NCBI GenBank assembly: GCA_902785825.1
Contig: CACZZZ010000003.1
Coordinates: 1 to 64,000 of the forward strand
Direction: 5' to 3'
DNA length: 64,000 nucleotides
Source: an uncultured Bacteroidia bacterium
GTDB taxonomy: Bacteria; Bacteroidota; Bacteroidia; Bacteroidales; UBA932
Below, piece after piece: positions 34,316-44,082 of this stretch; the first letter of the stretch is position 1, and each line of letters opens with the position of its first letter. The notes beneath the pieces were generated by a model that saw nothing but the letters and a program-made list of their open reading frames with translations, searched no databases and was not told the DNA's origin. The translations under genes and the position numbers were made by a program.

Positions 34316-35269
34316 TTACACAAACATCACCTCGCGGCCGTGGAAGAGGAAGCCGCCGGCGACCAGATATTCCCGGCAGGTGGGGGAGAATTGGTCCTCG
34401 ACTGAGATGTGCTCATGGCCGGCGAGGATGCACTTTAGGAGAGGCTCCTTCTTGAGGTAGGCTATGAACTCCCTGGTCGTTTTGTCCTCTTGCTGGGTCG
34501 TGTAGTCTCCGCTCTGAGGCGGGACGGCTCCATCTGTCATAGGCCCACTCGTCTTCCAGAAACGGTAGGTCGCCCTCCAGATGTTTTCCGTGAAGAAAGG
34601 CACATGCATGCACAGGACGATCGGGAGGCCCTTCTTCACCTCTTTTTTGAAGCGCTTCACTTGTTTTTTGGTCACATAGCCGAACACGTCGTCCAAAGTG
34701 ACGAAGTTGACTCCGTTCACCACTTGTGAATATAGCTCCAGATCGAAAGGATACACCTCCTCAAGCCGCTTCCTTGTCTCATCCTTGTATCCCTCGTTGG
34801 CATGCGAGTTATCCCATTTCTTGTGGATGAACTCGTGGTTTCCGAGAGAGCCGAACATATTGTCACCAAAGTACTTCTTGACCAATTCGAAGTTCGCCTC
34901 GCTCTGGTAGTCTATGAGATCCCCGGTATGGACGATATAATCAACGTGTTTTTTGGCCCAATCCAGCGCACAGACCAAGGCGTCTTCTTGCAGTCCTCCA
35001 AAAGTCCGTGTTCGGGAAAGACTTTGTCCTTTGCGCCACTCGTTCTCATCATCATAGGTGGATGTGAGATGGCTGTCAGAGAGGTGAAGGACCGAGAAGG
35101 GTTTTTCCAGTCCGATATTCACCGTCGCGTAGCTCAAGGACATCCTCTCGAAGCGTCCCCTGGCTTGGAATACAAGCTGTTTATCGTCAGCGAACGCGGG
35201 AAGAGCGGAGGTGGCTATCAAGGCGCCCGCCCCGGCCATGCTCTTCTTCATGAAATCTCTTCTGTCCAT
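34316..35269 (-). CDS. Secreted metallophosphoesterase, Tat signal
   Basis: A 317-residue protein with MDRRDFMKKS at the start, a twin-arginine Tat-type signal, cleaved near AFA. The calcineurin-like metal ligands are in order: D65-S-H67, GD117, G142-N-H-E, then MHVPF and GHEH. Such enzymes hydrolyse phosphomonoesters or diesters in the periplasm with two metals. Length fits a single domain. It lies between hicAB and GH20 on the same strand, 24 bp after the GH20 gene, so is probably in that operon. Confidence 0.85.
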   Translation of the reverse strand: MDRRDFMKKSMAGAGALIATSALPAFADDKQLVFQARGRFERMSLSYATVNIGLEKPFSVLHLSDSHLTSTYDDENEWRKGQSLSRTRTFGGLQEDALVCALDWAKKHVDYIVHTGDLIDYQSEANFELVKKYFGDNMFGSLGNHEFIHKKWDNSHANEGYKDETRKRLEEVYPFDLELYSQVVNGVNFVTLDDVFGYVTKKQVKRFKKEVKKGLPIVLCMHVPFFTENIWRATYRFWKTSGPMTDGAVPPQSGDYTTQQEDKTTREFIAYLKKEPLLKCILAGHEHISVEDQFSPTCREYLVAGGFLFHGREVMFV

Positions 35270-35293
35270 ATTATTGAATTATTATCGCGAGTT

Positions 35294-37309
35294 CTATTGT
35301 CCTTGCCATTTCCGAAGAGCCTTCACCATGGGAAGCTCATAGTAGAAGATCCAGTCGCTGCTCATGGTCTTGGCGGATAGGTGGTTATGGCGGTTCTGGT
35401 CGGGCAGGTAGCCTTCCGGCTGTTCCATAAACCGGGTCTTGGAATATGTCTCAAGCAGCCGTGAGTGCATGGTCTCGAAATATGAGCAAACCTCCTCAAT
35501 ACCCTTCATGGCCTGTTCCCGGCCGGCAGGACCGGAGGCTTGGTCATATTCATTGAGAGAGAGCAGCACCATCGCCGGGAAGTGAAGCAGGTCATTCAGA
35601 ACGTCGTAAACCTCAAGGGTATAATACCCCCGCAGGGCGATCTGATGGGCTTTTTCTATTTTGGAGCGGATGTCTTGGTAAAGCTGGTCCGCTTCCTTGG
35701 CTTTAGCGATCTTCTCCTTGTAAGTCTCGCTCCATTCCCCGGGTTTCTCAGGATCCGGGAGTGAGATAAGCTTGAAGTCGCTCGTGCCCCAGGCGGGATT
35801 CCTCCTTCCGGAAGAGACCAAGGCACCGTCGAAGAAGAAAGCCAGCCGTTCCATCTCGTTGATGAATTCGACCGTGTTGTCCTCTGTCGGGAAACCGAAC
35901 TCACGCTGGGCATGAGCCTTCTTGAATTCCTCAATGCTCCTTCCGGTCGGATTCCATCCGAACTCGGCCTGGGCGATATAACCTCTCCAGACGGTCTCCA
36001 GATGGGGAGAACCGTCGTCCCATGCCGTAGCGAGGATGCCGGCAAGATTGTTCTCAGCGACTAACTGACTGAAACCCTGGATAATCCCGGCGTTGGTGTC
36101 GTTTCGCGGCAGGTAAGGGGAGGCTCCGTATGAGGCAGCGGTAGCTCCCATGACGGTCAGGCCGGAGTCCCTGTACCATTGGAGAATACGCTTGTGGCCA
36201 GCGACCGTGGCGTCTCCGTAAAGCCAGCGCATATAGACGCAGTCTTTCGGGAACAGGTTGATGCTCTTGTCCAATTTGTCGCTATTCCATGTCCGGGCGA
36301 CCTCTTCTTCAGACTGGACATTTGAAAAACGCATCACATCCCCGTATTTCAGGGGCATGTCGTCCCAGAAGATAGGGATTCTCCCGTTTTCCCTGGCGAA
36401 ATCGCAGACTTTCCCAAGCCAGTACATCTGCAGCTCGAAAGCGGTCTTGCCGGTGGCCTTGCAACGCTCGTCAATGCCGATCGCGGAGATCTCGTCCCCT
36501 CCGATGTGGAGATATTTCCCGTACGGCATCGCCTCCAGGGCATCTTTGTAGAGGTCGAACTGGAGCTCGTAAGTCTCTGGATTTGAGGGACAGAACTCCC
36601 AGTCACTGGCCGGGTTCTCCCGCAGCTCCCAGTGGTGTTTCAGGATGAACGAGGCGTGTCCGAGTCCCTGTACCAGCGGGGAGATCTCGACATGGCGGTC
36701 TTTGGCGTACCGGCAGAGAGCCTTCATCTCCTGTTTGCTGATGGCGTTGGGAGAGGCGATCTCAGGGCGCCGGGTGTAACCCAACTTGTCCTCTATCTCC
36801 CAGATCACGGCATTGACCTTGTACCGGGCGAGCCTGTCAATCTCTTTGTAGTAATATTCCATCCGGTCAAGATGGTGCTTTGTGTCCCAATGGACGGCAC
36901 GGTAAGCTATTGATGGATAGTCGTTTATCCTCATCTGCGGGATCGGGGTCCCGCTGTCACGGCTGTCCTCCATCAGTTGTTGGAGGGTCTGGCATCCGTA
37001 AAACAGACCGCTCATGGCCCGGGATCTGATCCGGACTCCATCACGCCTCACCTCGAGGATGTAGCCTTCCTCCGACTCGGGTACTCCAGTCTCTGTCAGG
37101 GACAGGATGATTCCCTTCCCTTTGGAGGAAGATAGGGGCAGAGATTTAATCAGGTCAGGCAGCGTCTCTTTATCCAGACCTTCGGCCAACTGAATATGGG
37201 TCAAGTCTGAATAGTCGATCCCTTTGCCTGAAAGAACCTCTACGGACTGGGGTTGTGGCAGTATCTGGAACGTGAGTGCCAACAAGAGGCTGGTGAACAA
37301 TGTGAACAT
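35294..37309 (-). CDS. GH20 beta-N-acetylhexosaminidase
   Basis: The 671-residue protein has a short hydrophobic leader (MFTLFTSLLLALTF), a GH20b N-terminal domain (ILPQPQSVEVLSG) and a barrel with D272-E273 in KYLHIGGDEISA, the conserved substrate-assisting Asp and general-acid Glu of GH20. It should release terminal beta-GlcNAc or beta-GalNAc. A C-terminal helical region of about 170 residues is extra to the smallest GH20 enzymes. It lies 3 bp downstream of the GH51 gene, which suggests a shared transcript. Confidence 0.9.
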   Translation of the reverse strand: MFTLFTSLLLALTFQILPQPQSVEVLSGKGIDYSDLTHIQLAEGLDKETLPDLIKSLPLSSSKGKGIILSLTETGVPESEEGYILEVRRDGVRIRSRAMSGLFYGCQTLQQLMEDSRDSGTPIPQMRINDYPSIAYRAVHWDTKHHLDRMEYYYKEIDRLARYKVNAVIWEIEDKLGYTRRPEIASPNAISKQEMKALCRYAKDRHVEISPLVQGLGHASFILKHHWELRENPASDWEFCPSNPETYELQFDLYKDALEAMPYGKYLHIGGDEISAIGIDERCKATGKTAFELQMYWLGKVCDFARENGRIPIFWDDMPLKYGDVMRFSNVQSEEEVARTWNSDKLDKSINLFPKDCVYMRWLYGDATVAGHKRILQWYRDSGLTVMGATAASYGASPYLPRNDTNAGIIQGFSQLVAENNLAGILATAWDDGSPHLETVWRGYIAQAEFGWNPTGRSIEEFKKAHAQREFGFPTEDNTVEFINEMERLAFFFDGALVSSGRRNPAWGTSDFKLISLPDPEKPGEWSETYKEKIAKAKEADQLYQDIRSKIEKAHQIALRGYYTLEVYDVLNDLLHFPAMVLLSLNEYDQASGPAGREQAMKGIEEVCSYFETMHSRLLETYSKTRFMEQPEGYLPDQNRHNHLSAKTMSSDWIFYYELPMVKALRKWQGQ

Positions 37310-37312
37310 GTC

Positions 37313-38851
37313 TTATTCGAAGAATAGGAAGGTGACTGAATGAGCTGGTATTGAGACGGTTCCGTCCTTGCTTACGGGCAGGGCGGTGTCGTAGGGCTTG
37401 ACATGCTCGTCTCCGATGTCGTTGTAGTCCAGGGCGGAATTACCGGAGAGGATCCTTGCGGAAACCTTCTTTGGGGCCTTTATTCCCATTCCCTTGAAGT
37501 CAAGAGTGAGAGGGATGGCTTTCTCGGGGTGCTTGTTGGAGACCGAGCAGACATATTTCTTCCCGTCCTTGTCGGAAGTCAGTAGGATGTCTAGGACTCC
37601 GGTCGATCTGTCGCCATCTGAAAGATCCTCCACTATGTTGGCGGTGGGGACGACGTAGGGGAGCAAGTCGTTTGAATACATCTTCATCGTATAGAAGTGG
37701 GTCCTGCGGACGATTCCCTCGGGATGTACGAATATCGGTCCCCTGGTGTTGGTGATAGGGGAGATGCAGGCGATGTCCACATAGTCCGAATGGCGGAGAC
37801 AGGTGTTGAGGAAGCAAGCGGAGAAGATAGCGTCCGCCATGGTGTAGGTGTAGGCGAAATCGTTCTCACGGCGGGCGGTATAGTCATATCCCTTCTTCAG
37901 GTCAGCGATTCCGGGGTGGTACCATCCGCGGAGGTTCCACTCGTCAAAAGCGATCTTGATCCGGTCCCCGTAACCGGCCTCATCGAGGATGCTGATTGTC
38001 TTGCTGATTCCCGTTTCCGGATCGTCTGTCTTCATCATGCACTGGAGGTAGGTGTTGGGATCCTTGCTCATGTCATGCCAGATCCAGTAGCCGTGAATTG
38101 ACACATAATCAAGTAGATAACCTGCTTTTTTGAGAAGGGGAGAGGTCCACTCTCGGTTAGTCGTCGCCGCAGCGAACAGTTTTATGTCCTTGTCGGCGCT
38201 CAGCATCAGTTTAGCGCTCTCGGTCACCAGCGGACACCACTCGTCGATACTCTTCTCGCCGAGCTCATGCATTCCCCAGTTCTCGTTGCCGATGCTCCAA
38301 TATTTCACGTTGAAAGGCTCCGGATGGCCGTTCTCAGCCCTCTGGCGGGCGAATTTTCCTTTGGTCTGGTTGCAATATTCCACCCAGTCGCTCATCTCTT
38401 CCATCGTGCCGGTGCCGGCGTTGGTGCAGATGAAAGGCTCGCAGCCCACCTTGCGGCACCACTTGACGAACTCGTCGGTTCCGAAGGTGTTCGGATCCTC
38501 GACCTGCCATGCCTTGTCCCAGACGGCATGACGGTTCGGTCCCACAGCGTCTTTCCAGTGGTAGGCTGACACGAAGCATCCGCCCGGCCACCTGACGATC
38601 GGAACCTTGAGCTCCTTGACGGCTTCGATCACATCCTTGCGGAACCCGTCCTCGTCCGCGAGGGGGCTCCCTGGACAGAAGACTCCGCCATAGACCTGGT
38701 TGTCGAAATGCTCCAGGAAGGCTCCGAATAACATGGGGTTATATTCCGAACGCTCTTCTGAGGTCTTGACCATGAAAGAGTTCTGGGCGTGAAGACTTGT
38801 CACGCTCAGGGCTATCGTGAGTAATGCTATCTTTATGTGGCTGGTTCTCAT
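37313..38851 (-). CDS. GH51 alpha-L-arabinofuranosidase
   Basis: The 512-residue protein carries a signal peptide (MRTSHIKIALLTIALSV, cleavage near HAQ). The GH51 barrel shows E190 in KYWSIGNENWG (acid/base) and E304 in KIAFDEWNLRGW (nucleophile), both expected in retaining arabinofuranosidases, and a beta-jelly-roll C-terminus. It should release terminal alpha-L-arabinofuranose; cytoplasmic and periplasmic members exist, and this one is exported. It sits between the GH106-like and GH20 genes with gaps of 20 and 3 bp. Confidence 0.9.
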   Translation of the reverse strand: MRTSHIKIALLTIALSVTSLHAQNSFMVKTSEERSEYNPMLFGAFLEHFDNQVYGGVFCPGSPLADEDGFRKDVIEAVKELKVPIVRWPGGCFVSAYHWKDAVGPNRHAVWDKAWQVEDPNTFGTDEFVKWCRKVGCEPFICTNAGTGTMEEMSDWVEYCNQTKGKFARQRAENGHPEPFNVKYWSIGNENWGMHELGEKSIDEWCPLVTESAKLMLSADKDIKLFAAATTNREWTSPLLKKAGYLLDYVSIHGYWIWHDMSKDPNTYLQCMMKTDDPETGISKTISILDEAGYGDRIKIAFDEWNLRGWYHPGIADLKKGYDYTARRENDFAYTYTMADAIFSACFLNTCLRHSDYVDIACISPITNTRGPIFVHPEGIVRRTHFYTMKMYSNDLLPYVVPTANIVEDLSDGDRSTGVLDILLTSDKDGKKYVCSVSNKHPEKAIPLTLDFKGMGIKAPKKVSARILSGNSALDYNDIGDEHVKPYDTALPVSKDGTVSIPAHSVTFLFFE

Positions 38852-38871
38852 TCTATTATAATACTTCTGGA

Positions 38872-41800
38872 TTAGTATTCAATCTTGACCGGTCCGAGGA
38901 GGCCTGAGTCGTGGAACTCGCTTCCCGCGGCGGGACCGGCTATTGTCCATGTCTTCCTCTGAGCCTCGGGCAGGGAGGCGTCAAAGACCAGGCGGTTGTA
39001 CCAGGTGCTGGTCACATCGACACTGATCTTGTTTTCTCCCTCTTGGACCAATTCGCTGATATTCAATGAATATGGCTCAGTCCAAAGGACTCCGGCGCTC
39101 TTCCCGTTGATCTTCACGTCGGCGATGAAATCGACTTTTCCGAGATCAAGGGTGAGCTCTTTGCCCAACTGGTCCTTGCCGATGGTGAAAGTCGTCTCAT
39201 AAGTGGCGGTTCCGGAGAAGGATTTGCCCTCGTCTCCGAGAGGCAGGTCTTTCCACGGTTTCAGTTCCTTCAGGGAAACAGGCTCGGCAGGCGCGCCCCA
39301 ACCGGCGGGGAACTTGACCGTCCAGCCCTCGAGGGCGACGCTGCCCTTGGGCTCCGCTTTGGCGAAGGCTCTCTCCTTGACACTCGGGGATGAGGACCCA
39401 TTACGGAACACCACGAAACCGCTCTCGGCTTCGGCTAGATCCAGATGAATCTTTTTCATCCTGCCCCAGCCCTTGGCTTTCAGCGACTTGACCGTACCGC
39501 TGACGGGATCCCACCATTCGGCTTTACCCTTGCCCTCAAGGCGGATAATCCCGTCGAAGGCCTCTCCGACAGGAGCGGCGATATAATACCAGCGGGCTCC
39601 CTGGACCTCTCTCTCGTTCCAGATGATCTCAGCTCCGCCATCTTCAATGTGAGGTTTCAGCCCGAAAGCCTTCAGGGCCTCGTCGAGGCTCATTCCGACA
39701 GCCAGGCGACCCTTGCCAATCTTGTTGACACCCTTGGAGGTTCCGCCCCAGACTGACTCGACAGCCTTGGCCAATTTATCAGCCTCGCCATCTTTGAGGG
39801 TGGCGACACCGGTGGGGGCATTAGCGATCACTTTGGCTCCGGCCTTCAGCAGTTCCCCGATCTTTTCGACGGTCCCGGGGAGCATCCTCTCATTTTCGGG
39901 AATCCAAAGCACCTCATATTCAATACCTTCCGGAGTGACGATCTTCCCATCCTTGACGCTCATGCGGGTCAGCAGGGCGTCCGGGTTGCAGTAGTCATAT
40001 TTGAATCCCTCGGGGAAACGGATCTCTCCACTCTGGCGTTTTCCGCTTCTGGTGTATTGCGAGGGTTTGTGACCGACCTCATCGCCTAGGTACCAGAGAA
40101 CGTCCTGGACCGGACGACCCCTCTCAAGCAGGTAGCTTGTGCGGGCGAGATAGGTCGTGAAGTGGTCCATGTATTTCCACCAAGTCTGTCCCCTCAGGAA
40201 CGGGGTTCCGATGTTGTTGGCGAAACTGGTCCCCGGGGGCAGGAAACCGATCTGGGGGTTGTGGGTGTAGGTGTGGAACACATTGTGGGTCACGCCTTCA
40301 GCCATGTTGAAGTTGGCTACTTCCTTCAGCATCTGCCAGTGCTCGTCCCATGTCAGTGAGAAACTTGTGAAGCTCTCCGCGGCCACCCTGGGCTTTCCGT
40401 AGATGTGGGCGGCGGAGGCGGTGGGATGGATGGGCTTGAAGTCAAGGTCTCCGACATATCCCTCGCTGAATGGCTGCCAGAACTCGCACATTGGGACATC
40501 GGCGTATTTGAAATACTCCATCGGGTCCATGGTGACGACATCGCTTCCCGCTGTCTCGAATTGGACCTCGAGGCCCTTGGCGTGGGCCAGGTCGGTCATC
40601 TTCTTGAAGAAATTCTCGCAGTAGAGCTTGTTGGCGGTCCTTCTCCAATCGATCAGGAATTGGCTCGTCTCCTCTTGGCTGTCAAGCACATAGCCCATAA
40701 GGGCCGGGAGCTTGTCCTTAAGTGAATATCCGGCCGTCTCCTTGAAATCCTCCTCCATGGTGTAGGTCCAGGTCTGGGTGTTGCACTCCCAGCTGTCCAT
40801 CAGCATTCCGTTGGCGCTGTCATGGAGAGGGCCGTCCTTAAGCATTCCGACATAGTTGGCGAACTGGATCTCGGCTCCCTTCGGGTCAAACTTGCTGCAC
40901 TCCCAACCGGTTGCCTCAGGAGGGGCGGGAGAGTTGCGCTTCCCGGCATTGACATGTCCGATCCTCAGTACTGTCCAAGTGCCTTGAGGGAAGTCTCCGG
41001 ACGGCGCTGTCCAATTCAAACGTCCGTCAGGGGTCATCTTGTCGGAAATGTCGATGATATCCTTGGTCTTGACAAAAGCGAGGGGATCCTGCTCAGTGTG
41101 CTGCTGGTCGGGTTCCTTGGCAATAAGAGTCCAGCCAGCCTCACCTCTCCAGCTGTTCTTCATGGCGGCGGACCAGAAACGGATGAACCTGACGCTCGCC
41201 GGGTGTGCATTGGTCAGGGTAAATGTATATTCTTGGACATCCTTCACCTCGTTGCAGGCGAATACCATGTTGTTCACGCCGCCGTCCTGCCAGTTGCTCA
41301 TCGGGAAGTCAGCGTCAATGAGGACTTTATCCTCTCCCGCAACCTTACCGGTCAGTTTGACATGGACTCCTGGGTCGTAGCAGAAGCTATGGCTGAAAGC
41401 GCCTACGGGCGGCAGTTCCAATGTGCGGATCACCTGGCCCTTCGGCAGGGTGAAGGTCACGGTGGTGGTTGTGCCGGGTTTAAGCTGGATATCATTGCTG
41501 CCTAGGCCACTGAGGAGGGTTTTCCATTCCTCAGGCCCGTTGATATTCTCGGGAAGAAGGGCTTGTCCGGTGTCGCCCAGAGGGGGCGGGAAAGCCAGGA
41601 CAGCGATGTCGCGGTAATCTTTCCAGGTCTCGGTCGAAGGGTCGCCTTTCGGGAGGGCGGCGGTGGCTTTCTGTCCGGCCTGAATATCGGTTCTCGACCA
41701 CACAAGCTTTCTCATCGCGTTCTCCGGCTGGATCCAGGGACCGCCGGCCATAGACCATCCCGGGCAGGTCTGTACCGTGAGCCTCAGGCCAAGCTCCTTT

Positions 41801-42186
41801 GCCTTGGAGCCAAGATAACCGACCATTTCCTCCCATTCGGGGCTCAGGGTCGTGAGCTGGTGGCCAGTCGCCGGCCAGGGGCCGCCGAAATAGCCGTGGA
41901 ACCACTGCACTCCTGAGATCTTGGCGTCGGCTATGGCCTTCAGGTCGGCGTCAATACCTTCCTTGGAGACATTTCCTCCGATGAAATGGAACCATGTCTC
42001 AGGATAAAACACCTTTTCAGGCTGTTTGAAAGCCGCTTCATCAGCTGGACTGAACGCGGCTCCGAGGGTTTTGGCGTCAGGAGCTATTCCGACAGACTGG
42101 GCCGAGGAAAAGTTTGGGGAAATAAACGACAAAACCGCCGTCAGGGCCAAAAGGCTCCAGCGGCAGGTAAATGATTTTGCTGTCAT
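38872..42186 (-). CDS. GH106-like secreted glycosidase
   Basis: ATG 42186 (MTAKSFTCRW) begins a signal peptide ending near SSAQ; the upstream in-frame start would lack one. The 1104-residue protein begins its domain with WFHFIGGNVSKEGIDADL, the pattern of GH106 alpha-L-rhamnosidases, and continues with a barrel (GVQWFHGYFGGPWPA, TVQTCPGWSMAGGPW), a long middle, and a C-terminal galactose-binding-like sandwich (YETTFTIGKDQLGKELTLDL). GH106 members may cleave rhamnose but the family includes many uncharacterised, so specificity is open. It precedes GH51 by 20 bp and follows the repeat-protein gene by 17 bp. Confidence 0.75.
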   Translation of the reverse strand: MTAKSFTCRWSLLALTAVLSFISPNFSSAQSVGIAPDAKTLGAAFSPADEAAFKQPEKVFYPETWFHFIGGNVSKEGIDADLKAIADAKISGVQWFHGYFGGPWPATGHQLTTLSPEWEEMVGYLGSKAKELGLRLTVQTCPGWSMAGGPWIQPENAMRKLVWSRTDIQAGQKATAALPKGDPSTETWKDYRDIAVLAFPPPLGDTGQALLPENINGPEEWKTLLSGLGSNDIQLKPGTTTTVTFTLPKGQVIRTLELPPVGAFSHSFCYDPGVHVKLTGKVAGEDKVLIDADFPMSNWQDGGVNNMVFACNEVKDVQEYTFTLTNAHPASVRFIRFWSAAMKNSWRGEAGWTLIAKEPDQQHTEQDPLAFVKTKDIIDISDKMTPDGRLNWTAPSGDFPQGTWTVLRIGHVNAGKRNSPAPPEATGWECSKFDPKGAEIQFANYVGMLKDGPLHDSANGMLMDSWECNTQTWTYTMEEDFKETAGYSLKDKLPALMGYVLDSQEETSQFLIDWRRTANKLYCENFFKKMTDLAHAKGLEVQFETAGSDVVTMDPMEYFKYADVPMCEFWQPFSEGYVGDLDFKPIHPTASAAHIYGKPRVAAESFTSFSLTWDEHWQMLKEVANFNMAEGVTHNVFHTYTHNPQIGFLPPGTSFANNIGTPFLRGQTWWKYMDHFTTYLARTSYLLERGRPVQDVLWYLGDEVGHKPSQYTRSGKRQSGEIRFPEGFKYDYCNPDALLTRMSVKDGKIVTPEGIEYEVLWIPENERMLPGTVEKIGELLKAGAKVIANAPTGVATLKDGEADKLAKAVESVWGGTSKGVNKIGKGRLAVGMSLDEALKAFGLKPHIEDGGAEIIWNEREVQGARWYYIAAPVGEAFDGIIRLEGKGKAEWWDPVSGTVKSLKAKGWGRMKKIHLDLAEAESGFVVFRNGSSSPSVKERAFAKAEPKGSVALEGWTVKFPAGWGAPAEPVSLKELKPWKDLPLGDEGKSFSGTATYETTFTIGKDQLGKELTLDLGKVDFIADVKINGKSAGVLWTEPYSLNISELVQEGENKISVDVTSTWYNRLVFDASLPEAQRKTWTIAGPAAGSEFHDSGLLGPVKIEY

Positions 42187-42203
42187 GACTCTTTCTCTAA
42201 TTG

Positions 42204-42539
42204 TCAGTACATCATGTGTTTCTTGGCATTCTTCTTCCATCCGGCCTCGCTCTTGTAGTCAGTGAAGTAGATGACAATGTCAGCCTCACTCTTGTAGTCA
42301 GTGAACCAGATCTTCTTTTTAGCCTCGCTCTTGTAGGTGGTGAAGAACCATATTCCCTTATTAGCGTCGGCCTCGCTTTTGTAGGTTGTCTTGTAAACCA
42401 CAAGGTCAGCCTCGCTCTTGTACTTGGTGACATAGACCTTGACCTGGGCCTCGCTCTTGTAGTCCGTGCTGTACACGACCTGGCCAGAAGCGGCCACGCC
42501 GATCAGCGCCAGCACAAGTGTTATCAATATCTTTTTCAT
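42204..42539 (-). CDS. Secreted 13-residue-repeat protein, DUF6150-like
   Basis: The 111-residue protein has a signal peptide (MKKILITLVLALIGVA, cleavage near SGQ) and six copies of YKSEA beginning at residues 27, 40, 53, 69, 82 and 95, so the period is 13 residues with one 16-residue step. Each copy is followed by short alternating hydrophobic strands (VVYSTD, KVYVTK, LVVYKT), consistent with a small repetitive beta fold. It resembles the Bacteroidetes DUF6150 family from memory. Role unknown. It heads the GH106-GH51-GH20 operon and has its own promoter. Confidence 0.7.
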   Translation of the reverse strand: MKKILITLVLALIGVAASGQVVYSTDYKSEAQVKVYVTKYKSEADLVVYKTTYKSEADANKGIWFFTTYKSEAKKKIWFTDYKSEADIVIYFTDYKSEAGWKKNAKKHMMY

Positions 42540-42567
42540 CTCGATTTGGTTTTAGTTTTATTCAAAG

Positions 42568-42575
42568 CAAATATA
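42568..42575 (-). promoter_or_regulatory. -7 box of the repeat-protein operon
   Basis: The minus-strand sequence TATATTTG is an exact TAnnTTTG match 29 nt before the ATG at 42539 and immediately after the preceding gene's stop. No good TTTG lies 19-21 bp upstream. Confidence 0.5.
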
Positions 42576-42589
42576 GCAAAAAACGGGCA

Positions 42590-44059
42590 TTAGTCCACCA
42601 GAACGTACCAATGATCTTCGCCGAAGGGGACGAGTTTGTTCCCGACCTTGCGGAGCCCCATTATATTCCTGCTCTCGGGAGCCGGATGGTTGAACCAGAT
42701 GATCGGATTGTCCTGCGGGTCAAGGGCGATGGAGATTACCTCGGGGGTACCATATTCCTCAAGGTCAACGTTCCAGATGCTGTAGGGCTCATTGGGGTCG
42801 AATTCCGCCTTGATGGAATATGTCGCCGTGATCTCGCCGTAATCTATCCATGCGAATGCCACCATCGCCTCTTTGCCTTTATGCTCAAACTCGACCATCC
42901 CGAAGGCCCTGTTGGATTCCCTGAGCTGGGCTACTCTTCTGGAATACATTACCTTCCGGCCGAACTTCTTCTCAAGTTCCTGCTCATAGACCAAGTCCAG
43001 CGGAACCTCCGGCTCGGGGTATTTCCAGCGGCTGAAGGACGGGAACTCATGGAAGGCGGCAAACTTGCTGTCGGCCGCGAGGGCAATGACGTCGTAGTTG
43101 TCATATCCCCTGAACATCTGTTTTCGCAGCACGTCGTAGGTGCGGAGCTCATAGTGGATGCCCTTTGACTGGCTGGGATCGGCCAGGTAGCAGCCCCACT
43201 TGGCGTTCTCGTCCTTGGAGTTGTCTCTCACAAAGAAGAGCCTGCCGACATTCTGCTTGAATATCAGCCAGTTGTTCATAGAGTAGTCATATTCGGTCTC
43301 CTGATCGTTGGGCGTGACGAACTCGAAGAGATCTTTGTCGGGATAGACGTAGCTGGGCTTTTCGAGACTCTCCCAGTCGTAGGGGATTCCGCTGCCCCAG
43401 TATGCTCCCGGTGTGATATACTGGTCCTTATAGGGGAGGCGGACCTCGGTGACGTCATAGTTGCCGGTGAACGCGCTGTCGCCGATCCCAACCACGGGAT
43501 AATCCTCTCCGTCAATTGTCACGCTTTCAGGTACTTCTATTATTCCTGAATACCGTCCGCCCTTTGCCAGGACAACGGCTGTCGCCTCGTCCACGAAGTT
43601 GAACATGTAGCCTTTGCTGTCAGCGTAGGTAGCGCCTTCGTGGCGGTATTGGGCGGCTAGCCCCATCCCCATTCCGAAGGGGGAGCCTCCGGCGTTGTAG
43701 GAGTCGAACAGCTCAAGCATCTCATCTTCCGGGTAGAACTTTCCGGTGAGGGTGTAGTCCCAGTGGTCGGACTTGATGTTGTAGCTGAAGGTGTTGCCCT
43801 TCATCGGGATCCACTTGCCTCCTTCTGGGGTGAGCTCGGCCGAGTGGCCGTCCTCGTTGATCACGAAGGCGTGGAACCAGATTTCTCCCTTCTCGTTGAA
43901 AGCGACGCTGACCGTGCCGGTCTCACCGATGTCCTCGTAGCTGTAAACGCCGCTCTTGAAGGGCGTCGCGGCGGATGCTGTTTGTCCTGTAAATAAGGCG
44001 GCCAGGATAGCGATGTGAAGCGCCGCCAATCTGGATAGTGTTATTCGTAGGTTTCTCAT
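42590..44059 (-). CDS. Secreted protein with an LRR_5/BspA-type repeat
   Basis: The 489-residue protein has a signal peptide cleaved near ASA (residue 30). After a beta-rich N-terminal part, residues 173-212 read as one BspA-type leucine-rich repeat unit (VTIDGEDYPVVGIGDSAF followed by VTEVRLP), a motif seen in surface proteins of Bacteroidales. The C-terminal half is poorly conserved to my eye. It is probably secreted or periplasmic. It is the last gene of the Cthe_2159-VTC operon, 23 bp after the DUF2490 gene. Function unknown. Confidence 0.5.
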   Translation of the reverse strand: MRNLRITLSRLAALHIAILAALFTGQTASAATPFKSGVYSYEDIGETGTVSVAFNEKGEIWFHAFVINEDGHSAELTPEGGKWIPMKGNTFSYNIKSDHWDYTLTGKFYPEDEMLELFDSYNAGGSPFGMGMGLAAQYRHEGATYADSKGYMFNFVDEATAVVLAKGGRYSGIIEVPESVTIDGEDYPVVGIGDSAFTGNYDVTEVRLPYKDQYITPGAYWGSGIPYDWESLEKPSYVYPDKDLFEFVTPNDQETEYDYSMNNWLIFKQNVGRLFFVRDNSKDENAKWGCYLADPSQSKGIHYELRTYDVLRKQMFRGYDNYDVIALAADSKFAAFHEFPSFSRWKYPEPEVPLDLVYEQELEKKFGRKVMYSRRVAQLRESNRAFGMVEFEHKGKEAMVAFAWIDYGEITATYSIKAEFDPNEPYSIWNVDLEEYGTPEVISIALDPQDNPIIWFNHPAPESRNIMGLRKVGNKLVPFGEDHWYVLVD

Positions 44060-44082
44060 AGTGTAAAGATAATAAAATATTT

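Noticed and set aside
42204-42539. Regular repeated DNA units that could suggest a CRISPR array.
   Set aside because: The units are in frame, encode YKSEA repeats in a secreted protein, and have no spacers of unique sequence. No cas gene is nearby; no CRISPR array was seen in the window.
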